64,000 nt of DNA from an uncultured Planctomycetia bacterium (GCA_937952135.1 CALFYL010000302.1:6170-70169); one strand, 5' to 3'. Counted from the first letter of the stretch, positions 1 to 7,881 are shown. The notes: generated from the sequence alone by a model not told the origin. Translations and numbers: made by a program.

Positions 1-979
1 GATCGCGGTCCACCAGCAGGTTGGACGAGGACAGCGCGCGGAACGATCCGCTCGCCGGAATGCCCGTCGAGTGCACGCGGTTCGCTTCGAGGATCAGGCT
101 GTTCGCGAGCTTGTCGACCTGGCCGCGGAAGGCCGGCAACTGCACGTTGAGCATGCCGAGCAGTCCGCCGAGCGCGCCGTTCGAGGGCTGCACGACTTCG
201 CCGGAGATTTGAAGCTGCACATTGCCCGTCGCCGGGTCGCCCGAGAGCTGCATGCTCTCGACGGTCGTCGGACTGACGAGGATGCGGCCGCCGACGAGGA
301 CGCGCACGGCCCCGCGAGCGTCCTCGACCGAGCGCACGTCGACGTACTTCGAAAGCTCCTTGATGGTCTGGTCGCGCGCGTCGCGGAGGTCGTTCGCGGT
401 CAGCGTTCCGACCTCGCCGCTCGCGATCTGCCTGTTCAGCGAGCCGATCTTCTCGGCCAGCAGGTTGACCTGCTCGATGTTCGACTCCAGGCGCAGGAAC
501 ACGTTGCGTTCGAGGTCCTGCGTGCGGCCGGCCAGCGAGTTGATCTGCCCGACGAAGTTCACGCTGGACTGGATCGCGCCCGTGCGCAGCACCGAGTCCT
601 CGGGCGCCGTCGAGAGCGCCGAGAAGCTCTGGAACATCTTCTTGAGCAAGGCGGGCGCGCCGCTGTCGCTGGCGCCGCCGAGGAAGCTCTCGATGTTGGT
701 GAACGTGTCGAGCCGCGCGTCGATGCGGCCGAGCGACGACACCTGCGACGCGATGCGCGCCTGCAGCAGCGTGTCGACGGTGCGGTTGATGACGTCGCCC
801 TGGACGCCGGTGCCCTGCAGCAGGCCGCGCAGCATCAGCGGCGACGAAGCCGAGGTCTGGAGCGCCTGCCGCGAGTAGCCCGGCGTGCTGGCGTTCGAGA
901 CGTTGTGCCCGATGGTCTCGAGGTGCGCCTGCGCCGTGAGCAGGGACTTCAGACCGATGTTGATGCCCATCGACGACAT
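1..979 (-). CDS. flgK: FlgK, flagellar hook-associated protein 1 (3' part outside window)
   Basis: FlgK forms the junction between flagellar hook and filament. The reading frame opens at an ATG (977-979) and stays open to the left edge, giving about 326 residues of the N-terminal part. The start MSSMGINIGLKSLLTAQ, followed by the segment ETIGHNVSNASTPGYSRQ, is the classic axial-protein N-terminal motif (NxSNxxTPGYSRQ) found in FlgK. The coiled-coil segment and the start of the D1/D2 region follow (FVGQINSLAGRTQDLERNV, then GEVGTLTANDLRDARDQ). Its ATG lies 3 bases past the flgN stop codon, so it is the last visible gene of the operon. A hook-filament protein directly behind its presumed chaperone is a common arrangement. 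Identity is secure; the C-terminus cannot be seen. Confidence 0.93.
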   Translation of the reverse strand, partial: MSSMGINIGLKSLLTAQAHLETIGHNVSNASTPGYSRQALQTSASSPLMLRGLLQGTGVQGDVINRTVDTLLQARIASQVSSLGRIDARLDTFTNIESFLGGASDSGAPALLKKMFQSFSALSTAPEDSVLRTGAIQSSVNFVGQINSLAGRTQDLERNVFLRLESNIEQVNLLAEKIGSLNRQIASGEVGTLTANDLRDARDQTIKELSKYVDVRSVEDARGAVRVLVGGRILVSPTTVESMQLSGDPATGNVQLQISGEVVQPSNGALGGLLGMLNVQLPAFRGQVDKLANSLILEANRVHSTGIPASGSFRALSSSNLLVDRD

Positions 980-982
980 GCT

Positions 983-1459
983 TCAAGCCTCCGCGTTCAC
1001 CATGGCGCCGCCCGCGTCGACGTCCGCGCCGCCGCTCGAGGCGAGGCAGGCGCGCACGATGTCGCTCGAGAGCCGTGAGTGCAGCCGCGCGGCCGAGCCG
1101 GTGCGGCGTGCGAGTTTCTGGACCCGGCCGCTGAGCCGTTCGAGGTCGGCGCGTTGCCGGCGCAGGCGTTCGCCGTCGGCGCCGGCGCGCTCGACGATGC
1201 TCGCGAGCGTCAGCGAGGCCGGCGCGACGTTCCACGAGCTCGCGAGGCGGGCGACCAGCTCGTCGCGGCGCCGTGTGCGGCCCGCGGCGCCGCTGAACTC
1301 AGCCTGCAGCGCGGTGCTCGTCGCGAGGATCGTCTCGCGCTCGTGCGAGAGCAGCGCGCGCTCCTGCGCCTCGAGCAGCGAGAGCCAGCGGCTCTGCGCG
1401 CCGAGTTCTTCCTGCAGGCACGCTTCCAACTGCCGCAGCCAAGTCGTCGTGTTGCTCAT
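983..1459 (-). CDS. flgN: FlgN-like flagellar export chaperone
   Basis: Small protein of 158 aa, predicted almost entirely helical and rich in Glu, Arg and Leu, as expected for FlgN. FlgN is a cytoplasmic chaperone that delivers FlgK and FlgL to the flagellar type III export gate. The N-terminal segment WLRQLEACLQEELGAQSRW resembles the start of the FlgN family (helix with Leu/Glu heptads). The length fits the family (about 140-160 aa). The start ATG overlaps the upstream flgJ stop in an ATGA arrangement, and the stop is followed within 3 bases by the flgK start. Sequence similarity alone is weak for this divergent family, so the call rests largely on position immediately before flgK. Confidence 0.75.
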   Translation of the reverse strand: MSNTTTWLRQLEACLQEELGAQSRWLSLLEAQERALLSHERETILATSTALQAEFSGAAGRTRRRDELVARLASSWNVAPASLTLASIVERAGADGERLRRQRADLERLSGRVQKLARRTGSAARLHSRLSSDIVRACLASSGGADVDAGGAMVNAEA

Positions 1460-1854
1460 CGTGACTCCTGCGCCTTCGCGCCGGTGCTGTCCTTCGTGTC
1501 CGTGGTCGCTGCGAGCGCCGCGCCGGGTTCGGCCGGCGCCTTCATCCCGATCGACACGCGAACGGCCTGCGCGAGGTCGAACACGCCGTCGCGGGCGAGG
1601 CTGCGGCCGAGGTGCTCGTCGAGCCAGCCCTCGAAGGTGTCCGCGCCCGCGCCGCCGCCGAAGAAGCCTTCGTCCATGCCGCGGCGCATCTCGCGCACGA
1701 GCATCGTCGACAGCAGCTCCTCGAAGTGCTTGACCGCGTCGTCGACCTTTCCCGAGCGAGCCTGCGCGCTGGCCTTCGTGGCCTGCGCGAGGTCGCTGTT
1801 TCGCGCGATCGAGCTCGCCTGCGCGCTGAGTGAACCGAGTGCGTCGTTCGCCAC
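1456..1854 (-). CDS. flgJ: FlgJ-like rod-binding (rod cap) protein without muramidase domain
   Basis: 132 aa. FlgJ-type rod-binding proteins cap the growing flagellar rod in the periplasm. The segment FEELLSTMLVREMRRGMD, followed by a Gly-rich turn and FEGWLDEHLGRSLARDG, matches the Rod-binding domain pattern of conserved ELxxxMLVxEMR and a C-terminal (L)xxxLAxxGxFDLA helix. The proteobacterial muramidase half is absent, so peptidoglycan cutting during rod passage must be done by another enzyme. The start chosen is GTG at 1852-1854, two bases after the flgI stop, with a GGAGG box about 9 bases upstream. The much longer frame upstream of it is antisense shadow over flgI. The stop overlaps the flgN start by 4 bases. 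Confidence 0.87.
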   Translation of the reverse strand: MANDALGSLSAQASSIARNSDLAQATKASAQARSGKVDDAVKHFEELLSTMLVREMRRGMDEGFFGGGAGADTFEGWLDEHLGRSLARDGVFDLAQAVRVSIGMKAPAEPGAALAATTDTKDSTGAKAQESR

Positions 1855-1856
1855 GG

Positions 1857-3371
1857 CTACAGCCTCCGCACTTCGGCGAGCAGCATGCCGGCCTGGTGCA
1901 TCGCGTCGAGGATCATGATCAGCTCGCGCGGCGAGAGTCCGAGCACGTTGAGCACGTCCACGACTTCCTGCAGCGACACCGCGCCGGGGATCTCGACCAG
2001 ACCGTTCGAGTCCTCGCTCACCTTGATGTCGGTGCGCGGGTTCTGTTGCGTCTGGCCGCCCGACAGCGGACCGGGCTGGCTCGTCTCGGGCGATTCGGCG
2101 ACCGACACGGTGAGGTTGCCCATCGCGACCGCGCCGGCGCGCAAGCGCACGCCCTCGCCCATCACGATCGTGCCCGTGCGTTCGTTGACCACGACGTAGG
2201 GCTGCACTTCGGGCGTGACCTCGAGGCTCAGGATCGATTCGAGGAAGGCGACGTGCGAGCTGGGCGGCAGCTCCTGGGGCACGCGCACCTTCACCGTGCG
2301 GCCGTCGGTCGCGGCCTCCGCGGCGACCGGGTAGATCTGGTTCACCGCCTCGCACATGCGCACGAGGTTGGTGAACGAGCTCTGCGACGGGCGCAGGTCG
2401 AGGTAGATGAAGCCGTGTTCGCTGACGATCTCGACCGGCACCGAGCGTTCGACCTTGCCGCCGCTCGCGATCGTGCCGACCGTGACGTGGTTCTTCGAAA
2501 CCGTCGCGCCCTGGCCCTCGGCGAGGAAACCGCCGACGTCGACCGGGCCCGAGGCCGTCGCGTACACGATGCCGCCGACGTCGGTGAGCTCGGTGAACAG
2601 CAGCGTGCCGCCCTGCAAGCTCTTCGCATCGCCGAGCGTCGACACGCGCACGTCGATCTTGCGGCCGGCTTGGATGCCCGGCGGCAGCTTCGCCTCGACG
2701 CGCACGAAGGCGACGTTCTTGGGCGCGAGGTTGTTGAGGTCGACGCGGATGTTGGCGACGCGCAGCACGTTGTCGACGAGCTGGCGCGTCATGTTCGGCG
2801 AATCGCCGGTGCCCGCGAGACCGGTGACGAGGCCGATGCCGAAGATGTCGTTCTCTTCCTGGCCGCGCACGTCGCACAGCGTCTGGATCGTCGTCGTGAT
2901 GGAGCGGCCCGAGGCGCCGCGGCCGGGCTGCGGAATGAAGCGCTCGCCGCGCTCGTAGACGGCCGTCGAGCGCGTCGCGGGCTGAGCCGGCGCTTGAACG
3001 CCGCCGCCCCCGAGCCACAAATCGGGATTCGTGTTCGGATCGAGCGGTTGCGCGACGTCGACATGCGGAACGCCGGCCTGAGGCGCGCCGCCCGGCCCGA
3101 CCTGAGGCGCGCCGACCTGCACTTCCGCCGGAGCGTTCGCCTCTTGCGCGAGGAAGCGCGAGATCAGCTCGCGGCGCGCGGGGCGCGACGGACCGCTCGG
3201 CTTCGGCTTGGTGTTCGTCCCGACGCCCGTCTGCGGCGCGGTCGGCTTGGGCTTCACCGGCGCCGTGGGGCGCGCGGGCCGCGGGCGACGGGTCGTCGCG
3301 GCGGGAGTGGAATCCTGGGCGACGGCGCCGAGCGCCAGGAGCAGGATCGCGATCGCGGTGCGGGCTTGCAT
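1857..3371 (-). CDS. flgI: FlgI, flagellar P-ring protein, with long Pro-rich N-terminal extension
   Basis: FlgI builds the P-ring around the rod in the periplasm and peptidoglycan layer. Start taken at ATG 3369-3371 (504 aa), because it opens with a signal peptide (MQARTAIAILLLALGAVAQ) and has a GGAG box about 10 bases upstream. An alternative ATG at 3404 would overlap flgH. The conserved core begins around residue 162 (TLCDVRGQEENDIFGIGLV, then GLAGTGDS) and runs to the C-terminal LNVLGLSPRELIMILDAM, both hallmark FlgI segments. FlgI proteins are usually about 365 aa. The excess is a roughly 140-residue Pro/Ala/Lys-rich and then Gly-rich linker between the signal peptide and the core. It lies between flgH (14 bases upstream) and flgJ (2 bases downstream). 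Confidence 0.95.
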   Translation of the reverse strand: MQARTAIAILLLALGAVAQDSTPAATTRRPRPARPTAPVKPKPTAPQTGVGTNTKPKPSGPSRPARRELISRFLAQEANAPAEVQVGAPQVGPGGAPQAGVPHVDVAQPLDPNTNPDLWLGGGGVQAPAQPATRSTAVYERGERFIPQPGRGASGRSITTTIQTLCDVRGQEENDIFGIGLVTGLAGTGDSPNMTRQLVDNVLRVANIRVDLNNLAPKNVAFVRVEAKLPPGIQAGRKIDVRVSTLGDAKSLQGGTLLFTELTDVGGIVYATASGPVDVGGFLAEGQGATVSKNHVTVGTIASGGKVERSVPVEIVSEHGFIYLDLRPSQSSFTNLVRMCEAVNQIYPVAAEAATDGRTVKVRVPQELPPSSHVAFLESILSLEVTPEVQPYVVVNERTGTIVMGEGVRLRAGAVAMGNLTVSVAESPETSQPGPLSGGQTQQNPRTDIKVSEDSNGLVEIPGAVSLQEVVDVLNVLGLSPRELIMILDAMHQAGMLLAEVRRL

Positions 3372-3385
3372 GGTTCGCGCTCCGC

Positions 3386-4012
3386 TCAGAAGGGCCACAG
3401 CCACGAGATCGCGCTGTGCAGCCAGCCGCCGATGCCGCGGCGGTTGGTGTGCTGCGTCATCGGACCCGTGCCCTTGTAGAGCACCTGCGCGTTGGCGACG
3501 AGCTCGCTCGTCACCGAGTTGTCGGCGGCGATGTCGAAGCGCCGCACGATGCCGCTGAACTCGATCAGCTTCGTCTCCTGGTCGATCTTGATCTCGCGCC
3601 GGCCGCTGATGACCAGGTTGCCGTTCGGCAGCACGTCGACGACCACCGAGGCGAGCCGCGCCGTGAACGCGCCGCTCTTCTCGTACTTCGCCGCGCCGAT
3701 GAAGCCGTCGGTCGAGTCCGCGTCGAGCTTCGGCAGCGTCGTGAACGCGTCCGGCTTGATGTCGAACAGGTTGATCTTGTAGTTGAGGTTCGTGGACTTG
3801 GAGAGGTCCGACGCCTCCTGGTTGCGCACGTTCTGCGTCTCGCTGATCAGCACGGTGACGAGGTCGCCGCGCTTGAGCGCGATGCGCGCCGCGATCGGCG
3901 CACCCGGGCTGTTGTCGGGATCGTAGATCGAGCCCTTGCGAGCCTGGGCCGCGGCGGGCGCCGCCAGAGCGAGGAGGGCGAGCACGCAGGCGATGTTTCG
4001 AGGGATGTTCAT
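3386..4012 (-). CDS. flgH: FlgH, flagellar L-ring protein, apparently not a lipoprotein
   Basis: 208 aa. FlgH forms the L-ring, the outer-membrane bushing of the flagellar rod. Conserved FlgH features are visible: GSIYDPDNSPG near the mature N-terminus, RGDLVTVLISETQNVRN, the SGAFTARLASVVVDVLPNGN segment and the C-terminal ISGIVR-type stretch (EFSGIVRRFDIAADNSV). The length is normal for the family. The signal peptide (MNIPRNIACVLALLALAAPAAAQA) ends in an AxA-type site and has no lipobox Cys at the expected place. Classical FlgH proteins are lipoproteins, so this is an oddity. The start at ATG 4010-4012 follows the flgA stop by 20 bases. The longer upstream frame is a shadow over flgA. Confidence 0.94.
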   Translation of the reverse strand: MNIPRNIACVLALLALAAPAAAQARKGSIYDPDNSPGAPIAARIALKRGDLVTVLISETQNVRNQEASDLSKSTNLNYKINLFDIKPDAFTTLPKLDADSTDGFIGAAKYEKSGAFTARLASVVVDVLPNGNLVISGRREIKIDQETKLIEFSGIVRRFDIAADNSVTSELVANAQVLYKGTGPMTQHTNRRGIGGWLHSAISWLWPF

Positions 4013-4032
4013 GGTGTGGGGCTCGGGTGGGC

Positions 4033-4977
4033 TCAGCCGCGGGCCAAGTCGACGAGGGCGAGGTCGCGCGAGAGCACGACGGCGTTGAGGGACTTGCCGC
4101 TGTCGACGAGGGTCACGCGGATGCGCTCTCCGGCGCGCGCGTCCTGATCGGCGGTGGCGGCGACGCGCGCGGTGATCGAGCCGCGGCGGATCTCGAGGAA
4201 CAGCGAATCGCCGCGCCTGACGAGGGTTTCGAGCTTCACGTCCGACTGGCGCAGCACGTGCCCGACCGCCATGTCGCGCGCGGCCTTCGCGCCGAGGGCC
4301 TGGCCGAGCGCCGCGGGCGCGTCGCTGTTCGCGTTCGTCACCGCGATGCGGCGGCGTTCGAAGAGCTCGGGCGACAGCTCCTCGCCGGCGCGCACCGAGC
4401 TGCGCAGCACGTTCACTTCCTCGAACAGAGTGACGCGCCAGTTGCTCCACACCGTGCGGTAGAGCTGGCCGTCGACCATCACGCGCACCGGCACGTTGAC
4501 CGGGCCCGGGCGCAGCGCGCCGTCGGCGATCCGCGCGCGGAGCTCGAAGGGCTTCTGGCCCGAGGGGATCTCGAGGTCGGCGAGGTTCGAGAGCGGCTCG
4601 AGCTCGATGTCGCGGCCTTCCGACCAGCGCGCGATCTCGGCCTTCGCCGCCGCCGTCAGCGCCGCGGCGGTCAGCACTTCCGTGGACGGCAGCACGCGGC
4701 ACGCGGGCGCGCCGGCGAACTTCGCGTCGACGCCCGGGAGCAGGCGTTCGACATCGGCCTCGAGCCGCGCGCCGACGAGCAACCGGCTGTAGCCCGGCGC
4801 CGGCGCGTAGCCCATGCGCAGCGCGCGCACGCGTTCGACTTCGTTCGCGTCGGCGCCTTCGATCCTGGCGATGGCGCCGAGCTCGATCTCCGTGCCGCGA
4901 ACGCGCGCCTCGGGTCCGAGCGTGATCGTGACTTCGCCGGGGGCGAAGGCGAGCAGCAGTGTGGCGAGGAGCAGCAT
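4033..4977 (-). CDS. flgA: FlgA, flagellar P-ring assembly chaperone
   Basis: 314 aa. FlgA is a periplasmic chaperone required for FlgI polymerisation into the P-ring. It begins with a short signal-like hydrophobic stretch (MLLLATLLLAFAPGEVT). The C-terminal SAF-like domain is clear from about residue 185: VNVLRSSVRAGEELSPELF, then ALGAKAARDMAVGHVLRQSD, then VRRGDSLFLEIRRGSITARV, ending AVVLSRDLALVDLARG. These match the family's 'xxAxxdIxaGexlxxxdl', 'G..a.r.i..G..l....l' and 'V..Gd.V.v......' blocks. The N-terminal half (residues 20-180) is less conserved, as usual for FlgA. It sits between flgG (stop-start gap of 4 bases) and flgH, an order found in many flagellar operons. Confidence 0.93.
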   Translation of the reverse strand: MLLLATLLLAFAPGEVTITLGPEARVRGTEIELGAIARIEGADANEVERVRALRMGYAPAPGYSRLLVGARLEADVERLLPGVDAKFAGAPACRVLPSTEVLTAAALTAAAKAEIARWSEGRDIELEPLSNLADLEIPSGQKPFELRARIADGALRPGPVNVPVRVMVDGQLYRTVWSNWRVTLFEEVNVLRSSVRAGEELSPELFERRRIAVTNANSDAPAALGQALGAKAARDMAVGHVLRQSDVKLETLVRRGDSLFLEIRRGSITARVAATADQDARAGERIRVTLVDSGKSLNAVVLSRDLALVDLARG

Positions 4978-4981
4978 CGCG

Positions 4982-5770
4982 TCACCGCACCATGTTGTTG
5001 ACTTGCTGCATCATCTCGTCGCTGACCTTGATGGCGCGGCTGTTGATCTCGTAGTTGCGCTGCGCGAGGATCAGCGCGACGAGTTCGTCGACCGTCGAGA
5101 CGTTCGCGCGCTCCACGTAGGCCTGGCGCACCGTGCCGGTGCCGTCGACGCCGGGGCTCGCCTGCTGCGCTTGACCGGAGCTCGCGGTCTCCGAAAACAG
5201 GTTCGAACCCTGCGCCTTGAGGCCGCTGGGGTTCGCGAAGCGGAACAGGCTGAGGTTCGTGACCTGCTCGGGCAGGCCCGAGTCCGAACGCACGACCGAG
5301 ATCGTCCCGTCCTCGCCGATGATCACTTCGATCGCATCGGGCGGGATCTGCACCGGCGGATCGAGCGGGTAGCCCTCGCTCGTCACCAGCGTGTTCGAAC
5401 CGTCCTTGCGGAAGCCTCCGTCGCGCGAGTAGCGGTACTCGCCGTTCGAGAGCCGCACGCGAAAGAAGCCCGAGCCGTTGATGGCCATGTCGAGCGGGTT
5501 GCCCGTGGGCTGCAACTCGCCCTGGCGGAAGGTCTTCACCGAACCGGCGATCTCCGCGCCGCTGCCGACCTGCAAGCCCGTCGGCGCCATCTGCGAGGCG
5601 GCCGTCGGCGCGCCCGGTTCGCGGATGGTCTCGTAGAGCATCTCGCGGAAGGCGAGCTCGTTCTTCTTGAAGCCGGTCGTGTTCACGTTCGCGATGTTGT
5701 TCGCGATCGTGTCGACCTGCATCTGCTGCACCTTCATGCCGGAGGCGGCGGTCATCAAAGCTCGGAGCAT
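4982..5770 (-). CDS. flgG: FlgG, flagellar distal rod protein
   Basis: 262 aa, the normal FlgG length. FlgG polymerises into the distal rod that passes through the P and L rings. The N-terminal rod motif (MLRALMTAASGMKVQQMQVD, then TIANNIANVNTTGFKK) and the C-terminal D0 helix (VDELVALILAQRNYEINSRA, ending MQQVNNMVR) are almost textbook. The central domain contains GNPLDMAINGSGFF and the TRDGSF-like segment YSRDGGFRKDG. It lies between flgF (gap about 40 bases) and flgA. Nothing unusual is seen. Confidence 0.98.
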   Translation of the reverse strand: MLRALMTAASGMKVQQMQVDTIANNIANVNTTGFKKNELAFREMLYETIREPGAPTAASQMAPTGLQVGSGAEIAGSVKTFRQGELQPTGNPLDMAINGSGFFRVRLSNGEYRYSRDGGFRKDGSNTLVTSEGYPLDPPVQIPPDAIEVIIGEDGTISVVRSDSGLPEQVTNLSLFRFANPSGLKAQGSNLFSETASSGQAQQASPGVDGTGTVRQAYVERANVSTVDELVALILAQRNYEINSRAIKVSDEMMQQVNNMVR

Positions 5771-5810
5771 GGCGTTCTTTCCTGCGGGTTCTGCGCGCGG
5801 TCAGCGGGGA

Positions 5811-6512
5811 TCAGCGCGGATTGGTCAAGCGGCGGTAGGTCTGGTCGATGGAGCTCATGACGCGCGCGCCGGCTTCGAATTGGCGCTGAACGGCGATCAT
5901 GGCCACCATCTCGTCGACGGCGGAGACGTTGGACTGCTCGAGGTAGCCCTGGCGAACCTGGCCCTCGAGCGGGCGCTCGAGCGCGGCGCTCGGCGCGACG
6001 AAGAAGCCGCGCGACTCGACTTTGAGCGCGCTCTTGTCCTCGAAGTCGACGATGCGCAGCTTGCCGACCTGGCTCGCGGCCTGGCGCACGACACCTTCGC
6101 TGTCGACGGTGATCGCTTCGCCGGCGGGATCGATCGTTCCGCGCGGGCCGTCCCACACGACCGGCAGGCCTTCGAAGGTCTGCAGCACGCCTTCGTCGTC
6201 GACGAAGAAGCGGCCGTCGCGCGTGAGGAGTTCGCCCTGCGAGCCCTCGACGGCGAAGAAGCCGTCGCCCGACAGCGCGAGGTCGTAGGTCTCGCCCGTC
6301 TGGCGCAGCGCGCCCTGCGCGAAGTTGTGCTGCACCGACGTCTTCAGCTCGCGCTCGACGCGTCCGTTGAGGACGCGCTCGAACTCGCGCGAGGTCGAGG
6401 AGCTGCGCTTGAAGCCGTTCGAGTCGACGTTGGCGAGGTTCGCCGCGATGGTCTCGAGCCGTTTCTCGGCCGAGCGCATCGTGGTCACGCCTTGGAGGAG
6501 TCCATCGTTCAC
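5811..6512 (-). CDS. flgF: FlgF-like flagellar proximal rod protein, first gene of the operon
   Basis: 233 aa, a paralog of the adjacent FlgG. It carries the N-terminal axial motif (RLETIAANLANVDSNGFKR), the central DLALSGDGFFAVEG and LLTRDGRFFVDDEG, and a C-terminal D0 helix (VDEMVAMIAVQRQFEAGARV). The start is a GTG at 6510-6512. Aligning residue by residue with FlgG puts this GTG exactly opposite the FlgG ATG, which decides the start against the longer upstream frame. FlgF forms part of the proximal rod, so gene order and identity agree. It could formally be a second FlgG-type rod protein, since FlgF and FlgG are distinguished mainly by length and position. Confidence 0.9.
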   Translation of the reverse strand: MNDGLLQGVTTMRSAEKRLETIAANLANVDSNGFKRSSSTSREFERVLNGRVERELKTSVQHNFAQGALRQTGETYDLALSGDGFFAVEGSQGELLTRDGRFFVDDEGVLQTFEGLPVVWDGPRGTIDPAGEAITVDSEGVVRQAASQVGKLRIVDFEDKSALKVESRGFFVAPSAALERPLEGQVRQGYLEQSNVSAVDEMVAMIAVQRQFEAGARVMSSIDQTYRRLTNPR

Positions 6513-6524
6513 GCCCTCGCTGAC

Positions 6525-6539
6525 GCAACGCCGGCGCCA
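6525..6539 (-). promoter_or_regulatory. Sigma-54-like -24/-12 element upstream of flgF (weak candidate)
   Basis: On the minus strand the 15-mer TGGCGCCGGCGTTGC reproduces the TGGC-N7-TTGC spacing of a sigma-54 promoter. Transcription would start about 12 bases downstream, only a few bases before the flgF GTG, which would give a practically leaderless message. That geometry, and the frequency of such 8-base matches in GC-rich DNA, make this only a candidate. Confidence 0.22.
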
Positions 6540-6600
6540 AGTGGCGAAAGCCGCTGGTCGGTGCGAGAGCGCCGCGCGGCGACGGCGCGGGACGGAATTT

Positions 6601-6630
6601 CCTTCCGGGGCCGGAAGGAGCTTCCTCCGG
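6601..6630 (-). terminator. Overlapping hairpins between the exchanger gene and the flagellar operon
   Basis: CCTTCCGG (6601-6608) and CCGGAAGG (6611-6618) form a perfect inverted repeat with a 2-base spacer. CTTCCTCCGG (6621-6630) can pair with the middle arm instead. The position, just downstream of the exchanger stop codon on the minus strand, suggests a terminator. There is no real T-run. Confidence 0.3.
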
Positions 6631-6649
6631 CGCGCGCAGAACCTGCTTG

Positions 6650-7762
6650 CTAGCCCGCGCCGGGCGAACCGAGGGCGCTGGCGCGGCCGTCGCGCCACGA
6701 ACGCCAGCACGCGATCGCGATCCACACGCCGCTCGCGGGGAGCGCGAACCAGAGCACCGCGTGCGCCAACTTCGGCGCCAAGGCGTGCTGCTGCGCATCG
6801 AGCACGAGGTAGCTCGTGTAGGCGACGTAGTAGGCGAAGAACTGCGCGCCCTCGAGCCGCGTGATCGCCCAGCCGCTGAAGAAGATTGGCACGCAGGCGG
6901 CGCAGATCAGGACCATGAGCAACGTGTCGACTTCGAGGGCCGTCGCCGACACCGCCACGCCGTCGGGGGCGATCGCAGCCGCGGCGCCGAGCACGCCCAG
7001 CACGTTGAACATGTTGCTGCCGATCACGTTGCCGACGGCGATGTCGCGCTCGCCGCGCAGCGCGGCGACGACCGAGGTCACGAGTTCAGGCATCGACGTG
7101 CCCAGGGCCACGATCGTGAGGCCGATCACGAGCTCGCTCACGCCGAAGGAGCGCGCGATGCTCACCGCGCCGCCGACGAACCAGTTCGAGCCGAGGATGA
7201 GCAGCGCGAGGCTGCCGGCGATCGACAGCGCGAGCATCGGCCGGCCGTAGGTGGTGAGCAGCTTCTTCGGCTCGGCCTCGTGCTCGAGGTGCTCCGCGAC
7301 CGGAGTCGGCGAGCGCATCGACGAACGCACGCTCCACACCGTGTAGAGCACCAGCAGTCCGACGAGCAGGAGCCCGTCGAGGCGTCCGACGCGTCCATCG
7401 CGCGCGAGCAGGTACGCCAGCACCACGGCCCCGACCATGATCGGCGTGTCGACGCGCACGAGCTTGCGCTGCACGACGAGCGGCGCGATCACGGCCGAGA
7501 CCCCGAGGATCAGCAGCACGTTGCAGATGTTGCTGCCGACGACGTTGCCGTAGGCGATGTCGGCCTTGCCCTGCCACGACGAGAGCACGCTGACGACGAG
7601 CTCGGGCGCGCTCGTGCCCATGGCGACCACCGTGAGACCGACGACGAGCGAAGAAATGCCGAACGAGGTCGCGAGGCGCGACGCCGAGCGCACGAGCCAC
7701 TCGCCGCCGGCCACCAGCACGACGAGACCGCCCGCCAACTGCACGAAGCTGCTCCAGTCCAT
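6650..7762 (-). CDS. Na+/Ca2+ exchanger-like membrane protein (CaCA family, YrbG type)
   Basis: 370 aa, about ten hydrophobic segments. The two characteristic alpha-repeats of the CaCA family are visible: VGLTVVAMGTSAPELVVSVL near residue 45 with GNVVGSNICNVLLILG after it, and IGLTIVALGTSMPELVTSVV with GNVIGSNMFNVLGVLG in the C-terminal half. The internal inverted duplication and the acidic E in G(T)S(A/M)PEL are those used for Ca2+/Na+ coordination. The family exchanges Ca2+ for Na+ or H+ across the inner membrane. Start at ATG 7760-7762. The protein has a cytosolic loop (HLEHEAEPKK) between the halves, as is normal. The substrate cannot be fixed from sequence; the family is secure. Confidence 0.9.
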   Translation of the reverse strand: MDWSSFVQLAGGLVVLVAGGEWLVRSASRLATSFGISSLVVGLTVVAMGTSAPELVVSVLSSWQGKADIAYGNVVGSNICNVLLILGVSAVIAPLVVQRKLVRVDTPIMVGAVVLAYLLARDGRVGRLDGLLLVGLLVLYTVWSVRSSMRSPTPVAEHLEHEAEPKKLLTTYGRPMLALSIAGSLALLILGSNWFVGGAVSIARSFGVSELVIGLTIVALGTSMPELVTSVVAALRGERDIAVGNVIGSNMFNVLGVLGAAAAIAPDGVAVSATALEVDTLLMVLICAACVPIFFSGWAITRLEGAQFFAYYVAYTSYLVLDAQQHALAPKLAHAVLWFALPASGVWIAIACWRSWRDGRASALGSPGAG

Positions 7763-7841
7763 AGCTCGCCAAGTCGAGCAGAACGGAGCCTCGGAGGCGA
7801 GTCGAACACGACCCGCTGCCACATTCGTCCTCGCGCGAGTG

Positions 7842-7867
7842 CGCGGCCGGCTCCGCGAAGGGCCGCG
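7842..7867 (-). terminator. Small GC hairpin downstream of the FG-GAP gene
   Basis: CGCGGCC (7842-7848) pairs with GGCCGCG (7861-7867) across a 12-base loop, 15 bases past the stop codon of the gene at 7882. There is no T-run, so this is a tentative terminator. Confidence 0.28.
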
Positions 7868-7881
7868 GAATCGGTTCGCAA

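Noticed and set aside
1456..3018. FlgJ frame extended upstream to 520 codons
   Set aside because: The extension overlaps flgI entirely and reads as Arg-rich shadow. The GTG at 1854 has a good ribosome-binding site.
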